Source: CAWEHT01 sp963808455 (lineage in GTDB: Bacteria > Chloroflexota > Anaerolineae > CG2-30-64-16). Taken from it: DNA of 5,910 bases. Positions 1 through 5,910 of this stretch are shown here, piece after piece. The stretch covers positions 1 through 5,910 of the forward strand of contig CAWEHT010000160.1 of NCBI GenBank assembly GCA_963808455.1. Direction: 5' to 3'. A program made the position numbers and the translations under genes. How positions within the stretch are numbered: position 1 is the first letter of the stretch; each line of letters starts with the position of its first letter. A model generated the notes under the pieces. The model was not told where the DNA came from and searched no databases. It saw only the letters and a program-made list of their open reading frames with translations.

Positions 1-1
1 A

Positions 2-472
2 CCCTTTCTCAATGTGGTGCGTGGCCTGACGCTGGCGCGGGCGGCTTTGCTGGCCAGCATCGCGACGCTCGTGACCATCTTTTCCAACCCGGTCGGTGGT
101 CTGGTCTCAGGCAGGGTGGGCTCGCGAAGAGGGTTGATTGCGGTTGGCCTCATCCTTGCCGGAGTGTTGCTCGCGCTGTGTGGCACGGCGACGGGGCTGT
201 GGTTCATCCTCGTGGCTGCGTTGGCGGGGCTCTTCATGGGCCTGGTCCCGGCGAACATCTTTTCGGCCGCCGTGGAAGCGGCCGGCGATGGGCGCCGGAG
301 TGGCCTGGCGATGGCCATGATCACGGTGGGGCAAAACACCGGATTGCTCCTGGGACCTGTGGTGTTCGGCTCGCTGATCGAGTCGGTGGGTGGTTGGCCA
401 TTGGCATTCATGAGCATCACGATCGTGGCTGTCCTGGGGGCCGCGGCCGGGTGGCTGGCTCGGACGCGTTGA
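2..472 (+). CDS. MFS transporter, C-terminal part (5' end outside window)
   Basis: The reading frame is open from the left edge to a TGA at 470-472, so about 156 C-terminal residues of a larger protein are visible. The visible part is almost all hydrophobic and holds about five membrane helices. The first (around LLASIATLVTIFSNPVGGLV) is followed by a short basic loop, GRVGSRRG, which resembles the MFS motif-A loop between helices 8 and 9. Helices follow around LIAVGLILAGVLLALCG, WFILVAALAGLFMGLVP, MAMITVGQNTGLLLGPVVFG and AFMSITIVAVLGAAAGWLA. This is the C-terminal half expected of a 12-helix major facilitator permease in the inner membrane. The substrate cannot be told. The GTG at 14 lies inside the protein and is not a likely start. 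The activator gene follows 75 bases downstream on the same strand, so co-transcription is possible. MFS permeases do occur near corrinoid methyltransferase systems, but a functional link is inference. Confidence 0.85.
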   Translation, partial: PFLNVVRGLTLARAALLASIATLVTIFSNPVGGLVSGRVGSRRGLIAVGLILAGVLLALCGTATGLWFILVAALAGLFMGLVPANIFSAAVEAAGDGRRSGLAMAMITVGQNTGLLLGPVVFGSLIESVGGWPLAFMSITIVAVLGAAAGWLARTR

Positions 473-490
473 CGCTGGTCTATTCACAGC

Positions 491-523
491 CTCGCACCCC
501 TCTTAGTGCGGGCGGGTTGCGAG
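491..523 (+). repeat. Imperfect inverted repeat (hairpin) in the MFS-activator gap
   Basis: The arm 491-499 (CTCGCACCC) pairs with 514-523 (GGGTTGCGAG) as nine base pairs with one bulged T at 517, around a 14-base loop. It ends 24 bases before the activator start codon. There is no T-run after it, so a standard Rho-independent terminator is unlikely. It might be an mRNA processing or stability element, or chance in GC-rich DNA. Confidence 0.35.
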
Positions 524-547
524 TCACGGACGGGAGCGCAAGGGTTC

Positions 548-2349
548 ATGCAGCATATCGTCGATTTCGAACCTGTGGGCCGGAGGGGTTCCTGCCCAGA
601 CGGGGGCACTCTGCTCGATGCCGCCCCGCGCTGGGGGTGGACCTTGCCAGCGTTTGCGGCGGCGTCGGAACCTGCGGGCGCTGCAAAGTGCGGGTGATGA
701 CCGGCTCGGTCACGCCGCGGGACGGGACGGAGGAGCGCTTCCTGGCGACCGATGAGCGGAGCCATGGATATCGCCTGGCCTGCCGCGCGCGGCCGTTGAG
801 TGACTGCAAGGTCGATGTGCCGCCTGAGTCGCTCACGGCGCTCCAAAGGACCCAGGTGGAAGGCGCTGAGATCCCGGTGGAGGTAAAGCCTCCCGTCCGG
901 GCCTATTCGCTGCAGATCGAGCCGCCCTCGCTGGATGACCTGCGCGGCGACGACCAACGTATCTGCGATGCGCTGCGAGCGGCCAGCGGTGTGGAGGGCC
1001 ATATCCCGGACCTCGACGTTATGCGCGGCGCCTCACCCTGGCTGCGGCGCTCGGGCTGGCAGGCGCGCGTCACGTTGCGCGGCCGCGAGATTGTGGCTAT
1101 AGCCCCGGATGCCGGGCCCTGGCTCGGATTGGCAGTCAACATCGGGACGACGAAGATAGCCGGCTATCTGATGGACCTGGCGGGTGGCCAGACCCTGGCC
1201 TCGCGTGGGGCGATGAACCCGCAGATTGCTTACGGCGAGGACGTGGTGGCCCGCCTGATGTATGCCGGCACCGGGCCGGCCGAGGCGGCCCGGTTGCAGG
1301 AACTGCTCGCCGGAGCGCTCAACCAGATCGTCGGCGAGACCTGCGCGGAGGTCGGCGCGGACCCGGCCAACGTCGTCGAGGCCGTCGTGGTAGGCAACAC
1401 CGCGATCCATCATCTGTTCTTACGCCTGCCGGTGCGCCAGTTATCGCTCGCGCCTTACGTGCCCGCAGTGCGCCACGCGGTCGAGATCAAGGCGCGCGAT
1501 CTCGGCCTGGCGATCGCGCCAGGCGCGTATGTTCATATGCTGCCAAATATCGCGGGCTACGTCGGTGCCGACCACGTGGCCGTGTTGCTGGCTACCCGCA
1601 TGGCCGAGCAGCGTGGTGCTGTGCTGGCGATCGACATTGGCACGAACACGGAGATGTGTCTGGCAGCGCACGGCAGGATGACGAGCCTTTCCTGCGCCTC
1701 GGGACCCGCCTTCGAAGGCGCACACATCAGGCACGGCATGCGCGCGGCCCCGGGGGCCATCGAACGTGCCCGCATCGCCGACGGAAGCCTGCAGTACAAG
1801 ACGATTGGAGACAAGCCGCCGGTGGGGCTGTGCGGGTCGGGGCTGTTGGATGTGGTGGCGCAACTGCGGATTGGCGGCTGGCTCGACCGCACCGGACGGC
1901 TGGCGCAGCGCGACGGTGTCCGCCGGGGGCAAGAGGGGCTGGAATATGTGATTGCCGACGAGCCTCAAACGGGTAATGGTCGGGCAATCGTGGTGACACA
2001 GCACGACATCCGTGAGCTTCAGCTGGCAAAAGGCGCGATCCGCTGCGGGATTGACACGCTGCTGAGCGACGCCGGGCTATCCGCCGGCGACCTGGAGCGC
2101 GTCATCATCGCCGGCGCCTTCGGCACCTACATCGATGTGGCCAGTGCGATCACCATTGGCATGCTGCCGGAGCTCCCGATCGAACGCTTTTCCCAGGTGG
2201 GCAATGCCGCCGGCACGGGAGCCCGCCTGGCGCTGCTATCGCGCTCGCTGCGCCACCAGGCGCAGGAGATCGCCCAGCGTGTGCACTACCTCGAGCTGGC
2301 GCAAGCGCCCGGCTTCAGCCGAAGCTTTGCGGCGGCGATGTACCTTTAG
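548..2349 (+). CDS. RamA/RACo-type [2Fe-2S]-ASKHA corrinoid protein activator (DUF4445), frameshifted near 626-628
   Basis: Members of this family use ATP and an iron-sulfur centre to reduce the inactive Co(II) corrinoid of methyltransferase systems back to Co(I), in the cytoplasm. Residues below are numbered for the repaired 600-residue protein. The N-terminal ferredoxin-like fold begins MQHIVDFEPVGRRGSC from ATG 548, with an AAGGG ribosome site 3 bases before it. Cys37, Cys43 and Cys46 (C-x5-C-x2-C, in CGGVGTCGRC) plus Cys79 are the likely cluster ligands. A linker (YSLQIEPPSLDDLRGDD) leads to the ASKHA region: phosphate-1-like motif VNIGTTKIAG (about 197-206), a second AIDIGTNTEM (Asp363), CGSG at 429-432 and IAGAFGTYI near 521-529. 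Codons 1-26 are in the frame of 548, but everything from 628 on is one frame earlier, which implies one missing base in the Arg27 codon. The later frame is also open upstream of 548, but that stretch overlaps the MFS gene and has no family resemblance. The methyltransferase partner is not in the window. Confidence 0.88.
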
Positions 2350-2357
2350 GATAGAGG

Positions 2358-3281
2358 CTAGGCGTGCAGGAACATCAGGCCAATTCCCGCTACTGCCAGG
2401 GCCGTGCCGGCCATGGCGCGTGGCGTGATCGCTTCATGGTAGATCCAGTGCACCAGAGGCAGTAGCAGGACCGGCGTCATGGCCATGAGTGTCGATGCGA
2501 TGCCGACCTGGACGGCCTGCACGGCGACGAGTGACAGCCATGCGCCGAGGGAAGGGCCGACGAGTGCGCCGGCCAGGATCAGCAACTCGGCACGCCTGTC
2601 ATGGTGCAGGGCGGAGACGGTCGGGCCCGCCTGGCCCTGCAAGGCGGTCAGCAGCCACATGAAGGCCATGGCCGACCACAACCGCACGACCATGGCCGAA
2701 AGCGCCGAGAAATTGCCGGACAGCCCCTGCTTTGCGATGACCAGCCCCAACGCCTGGCATACCCCGCCGCCCACGGCCAGCAAAGCGCCCAGAACCAGCC
2801 CCTTGTGTTGGGGCTGGTTGTCGTCGCGGTCGGCACGCTCGAGCACCACCCAGACGGCCCCGCTCAGCGCCAGGGCCATGCCGGCCACGTCCATGGGTCG
2901 CAGAACCTCGCCGAGGAGCAGCCCCGCTAGCAGCGCGCCGGAGATGGGATAGAGGGAATACAGCAGCATGCTGAGGCGCGGGCCGATCATGACATAAGCC
3001 TGGAAGAGTAGCGAGTCGCCCAGGACAAGCCCGATGACCGCGGATAACGCGAGCCAAAGAAGGCGCTGCGGGCTGGCGTCGTGTGGGAACAGGCTGCCCA
3101 GAAGAACCAGGTGCGCGGAGCCGAGAATGACCACCGCGGCGACCAGCCGGGCCCGGTTGACCACAACCGACCCGACACGGCGCCCGCCGGCGGCAAAGAA
3201 GAGCGATGAAAAGGCCCAGCATAGTGCCGTGCCCAGCGCGGCGAGCTCGCCCAGATAGGGCACTGTAACCATTTGACTCAC
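2358..3281 (-). CDS. DMT superfamily transporter, EamA domains (ten helices)
   Basis: This 307-residue protein is the normal length for a 10-helix drug/metabolite transporter of the inner membrane. Hydrophobic segments lie near residues 8-30, 43-63, 73-92, 101-124, 131-147, 161-181, 193-214, 232-256, 260-282 and 288-305. The two EamA repeats can be seen. Each ends with a helix, a short Glu-containing turn and a Gly-rich last helix (LLLGEVLRP, then IYHEAITPR). The middle loop ERADRDDNQPQHK separates the halves. EamA proteins export metabolites such as amino acids or their derivatives; the substrate here cannot be inferred. The start may be GTG at 3281 (a weak GAAG lies 7 bases upstream) or ATG at 3272, which would shorten it by three residues. 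Its stop lies 8 bases from the stop of the convergent activator gene. No transcription terminator is visible in that gap. Confidence 0.9.
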   Translation of the reverse strand: MSQMVTVPYLGELAALGTALCWAFSSLFFAAGGRRVGSVVVNRARLVAAVVILGSAHLVLLGSLFPHDASPQRLLWLALSAVIGLVLGDSLLFQAYVMIGPRLSMLLYSLYPISGALLAGLLLGEVLRPMDVAGMALALSGAVWVVLERADRDDNQPQHKGLVLGALLAVGGGVCQALGLVIAKQGLSGNFSALSAMVVRLWSAMAFMWLLTALQGQAGPTVSALHHDRRAELLILAGALVGPSLGAWLSLVAVQAVQVGIASTLMAMTPVLLLPLVHWIYHEAITPRAMAGTALAVAGIGLMFLHA

Positions 3282-3327
3282 GATCTGTCTTCGCCCGGAC
3301 TCTCACGCAAGGACACGAGGGTTGGAT

Positions 3328-3356
3328 TTGACCGGGTGACCAGCTTGTGGTAAAAG
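3328..3356 (+). promoter_or_regulatory. Putative sigma70-type promoter of tRNA-Asp
   Basis: TTGACC at 3328-3333 matches the -35 consensus at five of six positions. It is separated by exactly 17 bases from TAAAAG at 3351-3356, which matches TATAAT at four of six. Transcription would begin near 3363, about 37 bases before the mature tRNA. This is a consensus match only. Confidence 0.4.
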
Positions 3357-3399
3357 TAGATGCGTTGTCGGTTGTCTGGTTCGTCGAGGGCAACCATCT

Positions 3400-3472
3400 G
3401 GGGGCGTAGTGTAGCGGTTAACATGTCGGCCTGTCAAGCCGAAGATCGCGGGTTCGAATCCCGTCGCTCCCG
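3400..3472 (+). tRNA. tRNA-Asp (anticodon GTC)
   Basis: The whole cloverleaf can be folded by hand over 73 bases. The acceptor stem is 3400-3406 with 3465-3471, including one G-U pair. The D stem is GTGT with ACAT. The anticodon stem is TCGGC with GCCGA around the loop CTGTCAA, whose anticodon GTC is at 3433-3435. The variable loop has five bases, and the T arm GCGGG-TTCGAAT-CCCGT is canonical. The discriminator base at 3472 is G, an identity element of tRNA-Asp. CCA is not encoded; the next bases are CTCCA, so the tail must be added by the CCA-adding enzyme. The gene stands alone, with no neighbouring tRNA. Confidence 0.97.
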
Positions 3473-3510
3473 CTCCAGAAGCATTCCTCTGTCTCATGCG
3501 CGGCCAGGGC

Positions 3511-3533
3511 AAGGCAGCGGCTCTGTCCTTTTT
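3511..3533 (+). terminator. Possible weak Rho-independent terminator after tRNA-Asp
   Basis: AAGGCAG (3511-3517) can pair with CTGTCCTT (3523-3530), with one bulged T, around a 5-base loop. A run of five T closes it (3529-3533), partly used by the stem. The stem is short and imperfect. It is about 40 bases after the tRNA. The rest of 3473-3701 shows no gene or clear structure. Confidence 0.25.
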
Positions 3534-3701
3534 CCTCGGATCCCCGATGCTGGCACGGGCCGGTTGCAAACTGGGCGTGTTTGGCCTCGCCGCTGGCTCA
3601 ACCTGGAGTGAATCGCGGCATAGCTGCGGTCGGAAGCCCTCGTTGCCAGGTGACCGTCGAGCAACCCTTTCGCCGGGCCCAACCGCCCTTGCGGCGTGCC
3701 C

Positions 3702-4088
3702 CTAATCCTCCACTCGCCCTGTCGTGGCTGGGTTACCCGCCAACGCCTGCCGCACCGCGCTGCCTTCCAGCGTTTCCCGCTCGAGAAGGGCAGCTGTCAA
3801 GCTATCCAGCGCCAGGCGATGCTCCGCCAACAGGGCTTTGGCACGTTCATACTGCTCCGTGACGATGCGCTGAAGTTCTTCGTCGATTACCTCGCGGGTG
3901 CGTGGGCTGAGTTGGCCGTCCTCTCCCGTGCCCGCGTTGCCCAGGTACATGAGTCGTTGGCCGGCGTAGCGGACCGAGCCCAGCTTGTCGCTCATACCGA
4001 ATTCGGTGACCATGCGCCGGGCCAGCTCAGTGGCATGTTGGATGTCGTCGCTGGCACCGGTTGTGCGCGACAGGATCGGGCCCGTCAC
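3702..4088 (-). pseudogene. C-terminal FtsH (peptidase M41) fragment
   Basis: FtsH is a membrane-bound, ATP-driven zinc protease of about 600-650 residues. Only the last 120 or so residues are here. The match begins abruptly at TTGASDDIQHATELARRM (from about 4064). It continues through VTEFGMSDKLG, a Gly-containing loop and the helical end YERAKALLAEHRLALDSL and LLERETLEG, and stops at TAG 3702-3704. The AAA+ ATPase, the membrane helices and the HEXXH zinc site are all missing. The frame could be translated from GTG 4088, just after an in-frame TGA, but no ribosome site precedes it. The seven or eight residues between that GTG and the homology (TGPILSR) do not look like FtsH. The three upstream minus-strand frames to 4350 show no lost FtsH sequence, so this is a true truncation and not a frameshift. 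It is most likely a remnant; a small helical domain protein is possible. Confidence 0.75.
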
Positions 4089-4348
4089 TCAGGAGCAGGC
4101 CTCAAACCAGAATGACACAACCGAGGCTCATTGTAAACCAGCCCCACAGCTTGCCGACGATGGGCTGGATTCCGATGTCTGGACAGGTTGCACACGATTG
4201 CGGCCTCGGTCACTGGGTCACCGCATCAGATGGAGCATCTGCCGGGCGCGCAGCCGGGCACGCATAGGAGTGCTTGCGTGCCTGGCATGTCGCCCCGATG
4301 CGCCTGGCCACGGGAGGGGGGATCGCCGACCGGGCCGGTGCCCCTGCA
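4089..4348. other. Spacer between the DsrE2 gene and the FtsH remnant
   Basis: These 260 bases lie between two minus-strand genes and hold no reading frame that resembles a known family. The part at about 4100-4195 has lower GC content than its surroundings. A possible short membrane peptide on the minus strand (4102-4213) is described among the findings. No strong terminator with a T-run follows the DsrE2 stop on either strand. Confidence 0.5.
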
Positions 4349-4849
4349 TCAGATGAAGATGATCTGAGCGCCGTCGGTCATGTCCATGAAGTCGCCTGCG
4401 GTCACGATGGCCTGGACGCCCGGGATGAAATCTTCCATCTTCAGACCAAACATGTCCACAGACATCTTGCAGGCGTACATCTTGGCGCCGGCGTCGCACA
4501 ACATCTCGAGGTATTCGCCAACGGTCGGCACCTCCAGCTTGGCCATCTTATCCTTCATCAGCTTGGTGGCGAAGGCTGTCATGCCGGGCAGCATGCCCAT
4601 GATGTTGGGGATGCCCACGTTGCCGGGCACACCCATCATGCTCATCTTCATGCTGCTGTTGGCCAGGGGCGGGACCTCGAGGTGATCGACGCGATCTTTG
4701 CGGATCATGTCCATGCCCCAGAAGGTGAAGAAGAGGGTGACGTCGATGCCGTTGCCGAGCGCGGCCCATCCCATGACTAGGGCCGGGTATGCCATGTCCA
4801 GGTTGCCTTTGGAACAAATAAAGGCGATCTTCCGATTCTCTTCAGCCAT
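4349..4849 (-). CDS. DsrE/DsrF/DrsH-like (DsrE2-type) sulfur-carrier family protein
   Basis: This 166-residue protein belongs to the DsrE2 group, whose members bind or hand over persulfide sulfur in cytoplasmic sulfur-relay systems. It opens with a beta strand and a Cys loop (KIAFICSKGNLDMAYPALVM, Cys12). A hydrophobic helix and strand, GWAALGNGIDVTLFFTFWG, come next. A Met- and Gly-rich middle (about 66-104) is typical of this group. The hallmark is near the end: AKMYACKMSVDMFGL, where Cys127 is the conserved candidate for carrying sulfur. The C-terminal strand is AQIIFI. ATG 4849 was chosen because GAGGAG lies 7 bases upstream; the frame is open for 12 more codons, but these do not resemble the family. 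It follows the TusE/DsrC gene after 75 bases on the same strand, and so is probably in one operon with it and the DUF1641 gene. No reading-frame damage is visible. Confidence 0.9.
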   Translation of the reverse strand: MAEENRKIAFICSKGNLDMAYPALVMGWAALGNGIDVTLFFTFWGMDMIRKDRVDHLEVPPLANSSMKMSMMGVPGNVGIPNIMGMLPGMTAFATKLMKDKMAKLEVPTVGEYLEMLCDAGAKMYACKMSVDMFGLKMEDFIPGVQAIVTAGDFMDMTDGAQIIFI

Positions 4850-4856
4850 TTTGAAG

Positions 4857-4862
4857 CTCCTC
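4857..4862 (-). promoter_or_regulatory. Ribosome binding site of the DsrE2 gene
   Basis: GAGGAG on the minus strand lies 7 bases before ATG 4849. This fixes the start at MAEENRK, not at the in-frame ATG further upstream (4885). Confidence 0.7.
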
Positions 4863-4877
4863 ACACACCATAAGAGT

Positions 4878-4891
4878 GCCGCCAAGGCGGC
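4878..4891 (-). repeat. Short intercistronic hairpin between TusE/DsrC and DsrE2
   Basis: GCCGC and GCGGC pair as five strong base pairs around a CTTG loop on the minus strand, 28 bases before the DsrE2 start. No T-run follows, so it is not a standard terminator. It could tune the mRNA level between the two cistrons, or be chance. Confidence 0.3.
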
Positions 4892-4924
4892 TTGGGCTTC
4901 CTCTAGCCCTTGCGACCCCGTCGA

Positions 4925-5243
4925 TCAGACACAGCCTTCGGGCTTGCCCAGGCCGGCGATGCGGGCTACCTTCTTGGCCGGGCCCTTGGGGAACAAACCA
5001 AACAATTCCTTGGTCGAACACTCCGGCGGCCGTCGTGATGCGGCGAAGCGCCGGCGCCTTGCCGCTCGCCTGGGCGTCTCGCCGGCAGAATTCGATGACC
5101 TTCCAGTGGGCCGGGCTGAGCGCTCCGATCCCCTCCTCGTTGGCCAGCTCCTGGGCGATGTCCTTATCCCACTCGGCAGGGTTGGTCATAAAGCCTTCTT
5201 CGTTGACTTGCACGGTCTTGCCGCAAATGACACGGGTTGCCAT
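4925..5243 (-). CDS. TusE/DsrC/DsvC-family sulfur relay protein, frameshifted near 5016-5018
   Basis: Proteins of this family carry sulfur as a persulfide or trisulfide on a cysteine in a flexible C-terminal arm. The N-terminal part reads MATRVICGKTVQVNEEGFMT, then NPAEWDKDIAQELANEEGI, HWKVIEFCRRD and GKAPALRRITTAAGV, all strongly family-like. The frame then fails. Removing one base at about 5016-5018 gives STKELFGLFPKGPAKK and VARIAGLGKPEGCV followed by TGA at 4925-4927. The repaired protein has 105 residues, normal for the family. Cys104, next to last, matches the essential CysA. The CysB position 11 residues before it is Ala93, so this is the single-cysteine (TusE-like) type and not the two-cysteine DsrC of the dissimilatory sulfite reductase pathway. 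Unrepaired, the gene would read on to 4842 with an unrelated tail and no CysA. AAGGAG lies 7 bases before ATG 5243, preferred over ATG 5249. Confidence 0.88.
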
Positions 5244-5250
5244 AGACATG

Positions 5251-5256
5251 CTCCTT
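5251..5256 (-). promoter_or_regulatory. Ribosome binding site of the TusE/DsrC gene
   Basis: AAGGAG on the minus strand lies 7 bases before ATG 5243 but only 1 base before the in-frame ATG 5249. It therefore decides for the later start, MATRVICG. Confidence 0.75.
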
Positions 5257-5310
5257 CAAATCTGGATGATCGAGATGTTCAGTTCTCGGTTTGGGTTGGG
5301 CGCCGGCCGA

Positions 5311-5910
5311 TCACGGGCAATTCTTGCCGTTGCCGCCGGGCGCCGCAGTCTGCGCACCGATCGAGCGCAACACGCGCAGGGTGATCCCCAGGCCACAGCG
5401 GACCTTGGGATCTTGCATCTGGCGCCAGAGGCCGATCAGCGACGTTTCAACAGGCTGGTCCTTTTCCCGGTCGATGATCGCGACCGTGTTGCGCACGAAG
5501 TTCATAATCTCGGGCTGCGTCATTTCTTTGATCGTCTGCAAGACCAGCACGATGTTGTCGCCCAACAGCCGTACGTCCTCCTCGCCAAAGGACGTCACGA
5601 TGTTGTCGATTATCCGCAGCCCGCCGCGGGCGAAGACGAAGTAGCCTTTGTGTTCCATTTGCTCGAGCGTGTCCACGGCCTTGCCGAACATCTCATCGCT
5701 CAGCGGCCCGACCGTCTCGGCCAGATCCAGCGCGCCTTCGAGCTGATCCAGCATCTTCTCGACGTTGCGCCCGTTGCGAAGAAGGCGCTTGAACAGGCGC
5801 AGCAAGTCGCTCATATCGATGTACTGCTCGACTTCCTCGAGCTGTTCGACGGTCAGCCGGTAAGCATCGTTGACGAATACCAGAACTGAACGAAGTAGGT
5901 CAGCAGCACC
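5311..5910 (-). CDS. DUF1641 family protein (5' end outside window)
   Basis: The minus-strand frame is open from the right edge to TGA at 5311-5313, showing the last 199 residues. The ATG at 5814 (MSDLLRLFK) is internal, because the frame continues upstream with LLRSVLVFVNDAYRLTVEQL and no stop. The protein is helical and soluble in appearance. The middle, FARGGLRIIDNIVTSFGEED, and the end, SLIGLWRQMQDPKVRCGLGI, match the repeated helix pattern and the 'dP-x-V-x-x-G-L' region of DUF1641. Its biochemical role is unknown. Family members are often encoded next to sulfide:quinone oxidoreductase-like flavoproteins, DsrE and TusE/DsrC proteins, and the same order of sulfur genes follows here. A flavoprotein gene just beyond the right edge would fit, but is not seen. 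The gap to the TusE/DsrC gene is 67 bases. Confidence 0.85.
   Translation of the reverse strand, partial: GAADLLRSVLVFVNDAYRLTVEQLEEVEQYIDMSDLLRLFKRLLRNGRNVEKMLDQLEGALDLAETVGPLSDEMFGKAVDTLEQMEHKGYFVFARGGLRIIDNIVTSFGEEDVRLLGDNIVLVLQTIKEMTQPEIMNFVRNTVAIIDREKDQPVETSLIGLWRQMQDPKVRCGLGITLRVLRSIGAQTAAPGGNGKNCP

Noticed and set aside
178..547. In-frame upstream extension of the activator reading frame
   Set aside because: It overlaps the MFS gene, has no family resemblance, and is open only because of the high GC content; the true N terminus is in another frame from 548.
2599..3393. Second minus-strand frame across the DMT transporter
   Set aside because: It has Arg/Gly/Ala-rich out-of-frame composition and lacks the helix pattern seen in the transporter frame.
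4122..4160. TACAAT-like -10 box on the minus strand before the FtsH remnant
   Set aside because: No acceptable -35 box lies 16-18 bases upstream of it, and the remnant lacks a ribosome site.
4274..4780. Plus-strand frame rich in His and Asp
   Set aside because: The composition is that expected from the complement of the Met-rich DsrE2 gene; it is a shadow frame.
4876..5889. Long plus-strand open frame (about 337 codons) opposite the sulfur cluster
   Set aside because: It is antisense to three recognisable minus-strand genes, and its translation has no domain pattern.
1..5910. CRISPR array, insertion sequence ends, transposase or integrase genes
   Set aside because: I saw no regularly spaced direct repeats and no recognisable mobile-element protein in any frame.

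Overview
This is a GC-rich bacterial window (roughly 60-65% G+C by eye). The genes present, a RamA/RACo-type corrinoid-protein activator and a DUF1641-TusE/DsrC-DsrE2 sulfur-carrier cluster, suggest an organism with anaerobic or thiol-based sulfur and one-carbon chemistry. Chloroflexota or a deltaproteobacterial-type lineage would fit, but nothing here fixes the taxon.

Left part (1-2349, plus strand): the last five or so membrane helices of an MFS transporter run in from the left edge and stop at 472. A 75-base gap with an imperfect inverted repeat follows. Then comes a [2Fe-2S]/ASKHA protein of the RamA/RACo (DUF4445) family. Its first 26 codons are in one frame and the rest in another, so a single base is missing near 626-628.

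Middle (2350-3701): a minus-strand ten-helix DMT/EamA exporter converges on the activator gene with only 8 bases between the two stop codons. Next is a plus-strand tRNA-Asp(GTC) with a plausible sigma70-type promoter and a weak possible terminator. The 229 bases after the tRNA hold no gene I can support.

Right part (3702-5910, minus strand, read right to left): a DUF1641 protein (its 5' end lies beyond the right edge), a single-cysteine TusE/DsrC-family protein and a DsrE2-type protein form a likely operon. The TusE/DsrC gene has a one-base insertion near 5016-5018; correcting it gives exactly the expected 105-residue protein ending Gly-Cys-Val. Downstream, after about 260 bases with no convincing gene, is a C-terminal fragment of FtsH that lacks the whole AAA+ ATPase and the zinc site.

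The most notable points are two one-base frameshifts in otherwise well-conserved genes, the FtsH remnant, the absence of the second DsrC cysteine, and an Asp-to-Asn change in the first phosphate-binding motif of the activator. The frameshifts may be real gene decay or consensus errors; reads are needed to decide.
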